NCBI GenBank assembly: GCA_034670405.1
Contig: JAXDDX010000352.1
Coordinates: 62,001-126,000, forward strand
Reading direction: 5' to 3'
Source of the DNA: Hoplostethus atlanticus
Lineage: Eukaryota; Chordata; Actinopteri; Trachichthyiformes; Trachichthyidae
Length of the DNA: 64,000 nucleotides
In this document: positions 57,326 through 64,000 of the stretch, in pieces
Layout: every line of letters begins with the position of its first letter
Position numbering within the stretch: position 1 is the stretch's first letter
Notes under the pieces: generated by a model
Databases searched by the model: none
What the model was told of the DNA's origin: nothing
The model's input: only the letters and a program-made list of their open reading frames with translations
Translations under genes and position numbers: made by a program

Positions 57326-58508
57326 TACCGGTGATGCCCCACTACATCATTAGCCAAAATCACTGCAACACCATCCACGGGCAGAGCTGGACGCATGCCG
57401 ACCGCCACCTCACCCTGAAACAGATCAGAAAACATAATTTTATGCAGAGGGACACGCAGAAACTTTAACCCCATTCCAAACACCGGAATGAAAGAACCCA
57501 TGTAGGTCTCATCAGAAAATGGTAAGGCTGATGCTAAAATGAATGATCAAAAGCACCAGTGTCACACAATACTTTTACATGTACTTTCTCATCACTTCCT
57601 ACCAGAGAAAAAAACCTTCAGTGATGAAAGGCAAATAAGACTGCAGCTCTGGGGAAACCTGTGGTTTCAACTCACACCCTGAAAACTCAAACACCTGCTC
57701 AGAAACTGGTGCAACAAACATTGCCGGCTTAGGGTAAACACTGGCTCCAGCCTGCTGAGTCCTAGATTTAAAAAGAATAGCAGTCTCTTCTCCAGTGCCC
57801 TCGTTTATGACAATAGTTACAAATTCTATTGGACTCACGAGCACTGCGTTCTCAGCTCTCAGCGTTTCTCACCTCCAACCCATCCGGTCTCACCGGACGA
57901 CCAGACCATGCACCCATGGCTGAGGAATTTTCCCTGTGTCCGCCGCCACCCCAAGCATTAGGCCACTCCGCACCATGCGTCAAAACATAGTCATCAGCTA
58001 AAACTGCTGTCTTAACCCCCCCGCTCACTAACATATGTTACGATGTGCTCCGGTACTGAGTTTTTAAATTGCGGCAGAATAATTAAGTTACGCAGAGCCT
58101 CATGAGTCAACCTCAGCTGCAGCACACCAACGATCAAAATGAGTGGACAAATCACGAACAAGCTCCAGATGAGACTTCTCACCCCTTCTCCAACTCCTAA
58201 ATCGCTGGCGATATGCTTCAGGCACCAGCTCATATGCTTTGAGAACAGTAGACTTCACCAAAGCATATTTCAAACAGTCACTGTTACTCAAAGAAGAATA
58301 AGCCTCCTGAGCCCTTCCAGTTAATACACTTTGCAACATTAACGTGCGAGTGGAATCCAGCTAGCCACTCAAACATTGAGAAGAAAGTTTCCGGATCTCT
58401 CTCTTTAAATCTGGGAACTAGCCTCAAATCACCCAAAATCATCAACACACCTTCCCGAGGTCCCGCTTGGAACAGAGGGATTATCAGTGAACAGAACATC
58501 AGCCCCAA
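57326..58508 (-). pseudogene. Ty3/gypsy gag and protease-region relic (first copy)
   Basis: From 5' to 3' on the minus strand: LRLVPRFKERDPETFFSMFE (about 58380-58440); LMLQSVLTGRAQEAYSSL and AYELVPEAYRQRFRSWRRGE (58100-58339); after a shift LRNLIILPQFKNSVPEHIVT (about 58030-58090); VLADDYVLTHGAEWPNAWGG (about 57950-58010); and a post-gag part (57599-57844). It ends with LRVPLHKIMFSDLFQGEVAV and LPVDGVAVILANDV (57345-57470), the region after the gypsy protease. Frameshifts divide it. 57487-58508 is part of the 3.1-kb tandem duplication; the protease-side end is not. Confidence 0.75.
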
Positions 58509-58509
58509 C

Positions 58510-58858
58510 TTTGGAGTTTTTGTTTTTGCACTTCAAGTTTTGCCTGTTCTTCTCCAGTGACAACACTTATTCCATCTCAATACCCTGCCGCATCTTTTCT
58601 GGATCAGTGGCGTATGAGAGTGCATGAATGCAGTGGCATAACGTGAGGTGCATGTTGTCAGTGTAAAACCAAAGAAGGCACCGCAAAAGAAGCAGTCTGA
58701 GTTTGGTGAAGGGACCGACATGTCTGGGCAGGCGGGCTTAAATAACTTGGCCAGGTGTTTCCAGTTAGTTTGATTGCATCTCAGCTCCACCCAGCCAAGG
58801 ACCTGCAAGACACACCCAGCACACACAACCAAGGCAACAGGCTCTGGGGCCGTCACAT
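58510..58858 (-). promoter_or_regulatory. Gypsy LTR/leader region upstream of gag
   Basis: On the minus strand TGTGACGGCCCCAGAGCC (about 58857) resembles a gypsy LTR start, and AGTTATTTAAGCCCGCC (about 58740) a TATA-type promoter. The same sequence is in the second unit at about 61623-61971. Confidence 0.4.
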
Positions 58859-58865
58859 GGACTAG

Positions 58866-60006
58866 TGTCACAGGGTGACGTGTGTGTGTGTGTGTGTGTG
58901 CCTGCCTGCCTGCTGAGCTGATTGACGGACACACCTCCCTCCGTAATTTCAGCGTGTGGGTAATTAGGTCACAGGTGTTGGTGGTTTGGGTTTTCCCTGC
59001 CCTTTTATTTAAGCAGCAGCAGAGGGGCAGGCTGGGAGGAACGTTGAGCAAGCAACGATCGGGAAACGCTGTTGGAGGAGCACTGGTCGGACGGCTGTCA
59101 CAGTCGAGAGGGCATCTTGTCCAAAGTTCCCGGGAGCAGCGCGAGAGAAGTGTTCCTGACCGGGGACATGCACAGCCACTGTCAGAGCCACTGCCGGGAC
59201 CGAAGGAGCTGCTGCTGCGCAGAGGACCGGGTCGTCATCACGCCAGAGGAGGCTACAGATACGCACGGTGCGCGAGGGGGAAGTCTTTGATGAAAGTGGA
59301 GGGGTGGGGACGCGTTCCACCCTTCCTCTAGATAAGTACCCCTCCTGATCGATAGCCGATTCTCATAAAAAATACACTGGAGAAGGCGTCACCTAGTTGG
59401 CGTTGTTAATGCTGCTGTTGAATGATTTTTATACAATTATCCTATTAAATAATTATAACGTTGGCATCCCGCCAGCAGTCATTCTATATGGACAAACTTC
59501 AGTAATGTTGGACTGGGCTTTATTATTTCATTTGAGTTGAAGTGGATTCATTTGGAAGTGGATTCATTTGAATTAATTTGGTGTTCCCTGTGTTGGACTT
59601 TTAGTTTGCTGTGTTTATATTTTGATTTATATTATATTTTTGATTTCTTTTCCATCCAAAACTTATTGTTGTTTTTGTTCTAAAATAAGTTATTACGACT
59701 AAAGACTGCTAGGTAGGTCACCCTGACGGATATCTTGTGTCTTCTCAAGCGACTGGCAGCCAGCTGAACTGGGACCTGCTGTCCAAGGACTTACCTGTTC
59801 TCACCATTTGGAAACCAGACTGTTGGACTCTTTTAGATTGATCCTCCGGAGTATCCCTTTATCCATTGATTTTAGAACTATTGTAATAAAGAAGTATTTT
59901 ATATATTTAATTCTTGTCTGGTCGTGTTGTTCAGTGTAGCTGCTCCCCAACAGAAAGAAAAAAGGAAAAAGTGTGGTTTTACACACAGTCACTCCACCCG
60001 GTGACA
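58866..60006 (+). mobile_element. LTR (1141 bp), first copy
   Basis: The ends TGTCACAGGGTG and CACCCGGTGACA are 12-bp inverted repeats with one mismatch. The flanks are CTAG at 58862-58865 and 60007-60010, a 4-bp duplication. On the plus strand it has a TATA-like CTTTTATTTAAGC (about 59000) and AATAAAG (about 59886) before the end, the usual layout. It separates the gypsy relic from a LINE fragment. Confidence 0.8.
58878..58902. repeat. (GT)n microsatellite
   Basis: A GT run followed by (CCTG)n near the LTR start. It is one unit longer in the second duplicate (about 61991-62017). Confidence 0.85.
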
Positions 60007-60010
60007 CTAG

Positions 60011-60275
60011 GAGGGCACAACAACAGAGGACTTACACACCACTGGGGATTAATGGGACTACTGTGGAGAGGGTGAGCAGCTATAAATACCTGGGAGTCCA
60101 CATCACAGAGGATCTGACATGGTCCACACCTACAGACACTCTGGTGAGAAAGGCAAGGCAGCGCCTTAACCACCTCAGGCAGCTGAAGAAATTCAGAGTC
60201 TCCTCTCAGGATAGGAGGGCTCTGCAGAGAGTAGTGCGTTTGGCTGAACTACACTCCCCTCCCTGCAGGACTTAT
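60011..60275 (+). mobile_element. LINE RT fragment with internal deletion, first copy
   Basis: The frame reads [33 protein letters not shown] and RQRLNHLRQLKKFRVS, then jumps to QDRRALQRVVRLAEL. Compared with the LINE at 45283 the piece between KVS and QDRKAL (about 30 codons) is missing and then a further piece. The same family as 45283-46530. Confidence 0.75.
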
Positions 60276-60329
60276 AGGACTTATTATTGTGTTAATAAAT
60301 GTACTCAAGTAATTCATGACTCGAAGACT

Positions 60330-60599
60330 TTTTGTCAAGATCTGAATTTATTCAACAAACTTGGCTGGGCACTGACATCTGTGTGTGCAGAGACAGTAAG
60401 TGAGCTTGTGTGCTAGCTAGTCGGCATCTGGTTGCGTGGATCCATTCGGGTTTGCCTTCGACCTTTACTGCAGTTCTGGTTGTCAGCAACACCTGGAATG
60501 GTCCTTTCCACCTAGGAGAGAGAGAAACCTTTTTTTCTAGTATTTTTTTATCAACACAAAATCTCCAGGTTTAAACTCATGGGTAGGGTCAGAACCGGG
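60330..60599 (-). pseudogene. ERV integrase C-terminal fragment, first copy
   Basis: The sequence matches the ERV at about 41150-41330, including the PRWKGPFQ and TRTAVKVEGKPEWI stretch read on the minus strand. GTGCAGAGACAGTAAGTGAG (about 60386) matches ERV sequence at about 40006. A plus-strand AATAAATG / TTCATGACTCGAAGA segment just before (60294-60335) resembles the ERV LTR end. Partial and without context. Confidence 0.6.
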
Positions 60600-60600
60600 A

Positions 60601-61621
60601 ATGAAAGAACCCATGTAGGTCTCATCAGAAAATGGTAAGGCTGATGCTAAAATGAATGATCAAAAGCACCAGTGTCACACAATACTTTTACATGTACTTT
60701 CTCATCACTTCCTACCAGAGAAAAAAACCTTCAGTGATGAAAGGCAAATAAGACTGCAGCTCTGGGGAAACCTGTGGTTTCAACTCACACCCTGAAAACT
60801 CAAACACCTGCTCAGAAACTGGTGCAACAAACATTGCCGGCTTAGGGTTAACACTGGCTCCAGCCTGCTGAGTCCTAGATTTAAAAAGAATAGCAGTCTC
60901 TTCTCCAGTGCCCTCGTTTATGACAATAGTTACAAATTCTATTGGACTCACGAGCACTGCGTTCTCAGCTCTCAGCGTTTCTCACCTCCAACCCATCCGG
61001 TCTCACCGGACGACCAGACCATGCACCCATGGCTGAGGAATTTTCCCTGTGTCCGCCGCCACCCCAAGCATTAGGCCACTCCGCACCATGCGTCAAAACA
61101 TAGTCATCAGCTAAAACTGCTGTCTTAACCCCCCCGCTCACTAACATATGTTACGATGTGCTCCGGTACTGAGTTTTTAAATTGCGGCAGAATAATTAAG
61201 TTACGCAGAGCCTCATGAGTCAACCTCAGCTGCAGCACACCAACGATCAAAATGAGTGGACAAATCACGAACAAGCTCCAGATGAGACTTCTCACCCCTT
61301 CTCCAACTCCTAAATCGCTGGCGATATGCTTCAGGCACCAGCTCATATGCTTTGAGAACAGTAGACTTCACCAAAGCATATTTCAAACAGTCACTGTTAC
61401 TCAAAGAAGAATAAGCCTCCTGAGCCCTTCCAGTTAATACACTTTGCAACATTAACGTGCGAGTGGAATCCAGCTAGCCACTCAAACATTGAGAAGAAAG
61501 TTTCCGGATCTCTCTCTTTAAATCTGGGAACTAGCCTCAAATCACCCAAAATCATCAACACACCTTCCCGAGGTCCCGCTTGGAACAGAGGGATTATCAG
61601 TGAACAGAACATCAGCCCCAA
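60601..61621 (-). pseudogene. Ty3/gypsy gag relic (second copy)
   Basis: Identical in all visible frames to 57487-58508 apart from one residue (VYPKPAMF against VNPKPAMF). It lacks the protease-side end because the duplication starts inside the element. Confidence 0.75.
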
Positions 61622-61978
61622 CTTTGGAGTTTTTGTTTTTGCACTTCAAGTTTTGCCTGTTCTTCTCCAGTGACAACACTTATTCCATCTCAATACCCTG
61701 CCGCATCTTTTCTGGATCAGTGGCGTATGAGAGTGCATGAATGCAGTGGCATAACGTGAGGTGCATGTTGTCAGTGTAAAACCAAAGAAGGCACCGCAAA
61801 AGAAGCAGTCTGAGTTTGGTGAAGGGACCGACATGTCTGGGCAGGCGGGCTTAAATAACTTGGCCAGGTGTTTCCAGTTAGTTTGATTGCATCTCAGCTC
61901 CACCCAGCCAAGGACCTGCAAGACACACCCAGCACACACAACCAAGGCAACAGGCTCTGGGGCCGTCACATGGACTAG

Positions 61979-63121
61979 TGTCACAGGGTGACGTGTGTGT
62001 GTGTGTGTGTGTGTGCCTGCCTGCCTGCTGAGCTGATTGACGGACACACCTCCCTCCGTAATTTCAGCGTGTGGGTAATTAGGTCACAGGTGTTGGTGGT
62101 TTGGGTTTTCCCTGCCCTTTTATTTAAGCAGCAGCAGAGGGGCAGGCTGGGAGGAACGTTGAGCAAGCAACGATCGGGAAACGCTGTTGGAGGAGCACTG
62201 GTCGGACGGCTGTCACAGTCGAGAGGGCATCTTGTCCAAAGTTCCCGGGAGCAGCGCGAGAGAAGTGTTCCTGACCGGGGACATGCACAGCCACTGTCAG
62301 AGCCACTGCCGGGACCGAAGGAGCTGCTGCTGCGCAGAGGACCGGGTCGTCATCACGCCAGAGGAGGCTACAGATACGCACGGTGCGCGAGGGGGAAGTC
62401 TTTGATGAAAGTGGAGGGGTGGGGACGCGTTCCACCCTTCCTCTAGATAAGTACCCCTCCTGATCGATAGCCGATTCTCATAAAAAATACACTGGAGAAG
62501 GCGTCACCTAGTTGGCGTTGTTAATGCTGCTGTTGAATGATTTTTATACAATTATCCTATTAAATAATTATAACGTTGGCATCCCGCCAGCAGTCATTCT
62601 ATATGGACAAACTTCAGTAATGTTGGACTGGGCTTTATTATTTCATTTGAGTTGAAGTGGATTCATTTGGAAGTGGATTCATTTGAATTAATTTGGTGTT
62701 CCCTGTGTTGGACTTTTAGTTTGCTGTGTTTATATTTTGATTTATATTATATTTTTGATTTCTTTTCCATCCAAAACTTATTGTTGTTTTTGTTCTAAAA
62801 TAAGTTATTACGACTAAAGACTGCTAGGTAGGTCACCCTGACGGATATCTTGTGTCTTCTCAAGCGACTGGCAGCCAGCTGAACTGGGACCTGCTGTCCA
62901 AGGACTTACCTGTTCTCACCATTTGGAAACCAGACTGTTGGACTCTTTTAGATTGATCCTCCGGAGTATCCCTTTATCCATTGATTTTAGAACTATTGTA
63001 ATAAAGAAGTATTTTATATATTTAATTCTTGTCTGGTCGTGTTGTTCAGTGTAGCTGCTCCCCAACAGAAAGAAAAAAGGAAAAAGTGTGGTTTTACACA
63101 CAGTCACTCCACCCGGTGACA
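61979..63121 (+). mobile_element. LTR (1143 bp), second copy
   Basis: Copy of 58866-60006 made by the tandem duplication, with the same CTAG flanks (61975-61978, 63122-63125). It is not an independent insertion. Confidence 0.8.
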
Positions 63122-63125
63122 CTAG

Positions 63126-63390
63126 GAGGGCACAACAACAGAGGACTTACACACCACTGGGGATTAATGGGACTACTGTGGAGAGGGTGAGCAGCTATAA
63201 ATACCTGGGAGTCCACATCACAGAGGATCTGACATGGTCCACACCTACAGACACTCTGGTGAGAAAGGCAAGGCAGCGCCTTAACCACCTCAGGCAGCTG
63301 AAGAAATTCAGAGTCTCCTCTCAGGATAGGAGGGCTCTGCAGAGAGTAGTGCGTTTGGCTGAACTACACTCCCCTCCCTGCAGGACTTAT
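63126..63390 (+). mobile_element. LINE RT fragment, second copy
   Basis: Copy of 60011-60275 with the same internal deletion. Confidence 0.75.
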
Positions 63391-63444
63391 AGGACTTATT
63401 ATTGTGTTAATAAATGTACTCAAGTAATTCATGACTCGAAGACT

Positions 63445-63802
63445 TTTTGTCAAGATCTGAATTTATTCAACAAACTTGGCTGGGCACTGACATCTGTGTG
63501 TGTGCAGAGACAGTAAGTGAGCTTGTGTGCTAGCTAGTCGGCATCTGGTTGCGTGGATCCATTCGGGTTTGCCTTCGACCTTTACTGCAGTTCTGGTTGT
63601 CAGCAACACCTGGAATGGTCCTTTCCACCTAGGAGAGAGAGAAACCTTTTTTTCTAGTATTTTTTTTATCAACACAAAATCTCCAGGTTTAAACTCATGG
63701 GTAGGGTCAGAACCGGGAACTGGTAGGTTATTGGCTACTCTAAAATGGTTCTGTCTTAAAGTGCGGCCTAAACCCAGTATGAAGTCTGTGAGGTGCTCAT
63801 TA
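63445..63802 (-). pseudogene. ERV integrase C-terminal fragment, second copy
   Basis: The minus-strand frame 63463-63675 carries PRWKGPFQVLLTTRTAVKVE and GKPEWIHATRCRL. It continues upstream on the minus strand past the duplication edge to 63802 with sequence matching ERV 41317-41400. It then abuts an LTR of another family. Confidence 0.65.
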
Positions 63803-64000
63803 TGTCGGAGGAAGAAGCCCAGGTTTCAGGCCAGTGATGAAGACCGGACCTCCACGCCAACACTTAATCTTCTTCACGATTCTGTAGTTACTGGAGTCTC
63901 AAACAGGTTCAAAGAAGTCACTGGAGATGATCAGAGTTCAATGCATAGAGTTTTATTCTTCAACAGAGACAAAACCCGAGTTGGTTCCGGAACTAGACTG
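63803..64000 (-). mobile_element. LTR, copy B of the TGTCGGAGGAAG family (cut by window end)
   Basis: TGTCGGAGGAAGAAGCCCAG to the window end matches 35397-35600 with few differences, including the GTTTTATTC polyadenylation region. Extent beyond the window is unknown. Confidence 0.7.

Larger units (their letters stand above)
57487..60599. repeat. Tandem duplication, unit 1 (3113 bp)
   Basis: Unit 1 and unit 2 (60600-63717) match base for base over almost all of their length. The few differences I saw are one substitution (57736 region, GGGTAAACAC against GGGTTAACAC), two GT microsatellite lengths and one T-run length. Each unit contains gypsy gag (minus), a 1.14-kb LTR (plus), a LINE fragment (plus) and an ERV integrase piece (minus). 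ACCGG is present at the outer edges (57482-57486, 63712-63716). Confidence 0.95.
60600..63717. repeat. Tandem duplication, unit 2 (3118 bp)
   Basis: Direct copy of 57487-60599 (offset 3113 rising to 3118 through three small length changes). After 63717 the sequence continues as the ERV does at about 41317 (ACTGGTAGG(C/T)TATTGGC). Unit 1 is instead preceded by normal gypsy sequence. The junction at 60599/60600 therefore joins ERV to gypsy. Confidence 0.95.

Noticed and set aside
58882-59331. 149-codon plus-strand frame, repeated at 61988-62446
   Set aside because: It lies within the 1.14-kb LTR and spans its GT repeat; presence in both units is due to the tandem duplication, not to conservation.

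Overview
This window is repeat-dense vertebrate DNA, almost certainly from a teleost fish. The evidence is the mix of families. It holds a nearly intact L2/CR1-group LINE whose first ORF has a lipase-like (SGNH) domain. It also holds several other LINE fragments, a fish-type piggyBac with its cysteine-rich tail, Tc1, hAT and Harbinger relics, Ty3/gypsy gag and pol pieces, a retrovirus-like ERV with gag, pol and env remnants, a tRNA-derived SINE and at least seven probable solo LTRs. I see no intact host gene, no CRISPR array, no rRNA and no convincing functional tRNA. The only long intact reading frames are the two ORFs of the LINE at 17.9-21.6 kb.

Layout. 1-2.2 kb: no gene seen. 2.6-5.7 kb: L1/Tx1-like LINE end, then a broken piggyBac gene on the minus strand whose intron carries a 237-bp solo LTR. 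5.75-7.5 kb: four decayed but phase-consistent exons of an unidentified gene (minus). 9.1-10.5 kb: a decayed HECT-like teleost gene copy (plus), split by a LINE 3' fragment. 10.6-15 kb: mostly non-coding, with a hairpin and an LTR in a minisatellite. 15.5-17.2 kb: a Tc1 relic split by a 531-bp solo LTR. 17.2-21.6 kb: the LINE. 22.3-24.4 kb: minisatellite, then a gypsy gag with an 890-bp MITE inside it. 25.6-25.9 kb: an unusual array of inverted ACGAAAT words. 26.7-28.1 kb: gypsy integrase remnant (minus). 28.3-36.3 kb: LINE tail with SINE, then a possible Harbinger framework that contains an LTR holding a hAT foldback element, plus further TIR elements and an LTR.

36.8-47.0 kb: a minus-strand ERV. 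The order from high to low coordinate is gag zinc knuckle, protease, RT, RNase H, integrase, env, polypurine tract and LTR. It is interrupted by two hAT elements and by a 2-kb TIR element that itself carries a LINE. 47.7-48.9 kb: a hAT-like MITE with another inverted-repeat element inside. 51.2-54.7 kb: a decayed Jockey-group LINE (minus) split by a 626-bp solo LTR. 54.9-55.4 kb: a second copy of the foldback hAT with its central loop inverted relative to the first. 57.5-63.7 kb: a 3.1-kb segment present twice in tandem and nearly identical, joining gypsy gag, a 1.14-kb LTR, a LINE fragment and ERV integrase. The window ends in another LTR of the 35.4-kb family.

Most of what can be learned here is order of insertion, since many nested copies have exact target duplications. 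The observations most worth checking are the loop-inverted foldback hAT pair, the 3.1-kb tandem duplication with microhomology at its edges, the in-frame hAT-env chimeric ORF, the four-exon decayed gene with intact splice phases, and the nearly intact LINE. I did not find a clearly new functional system.
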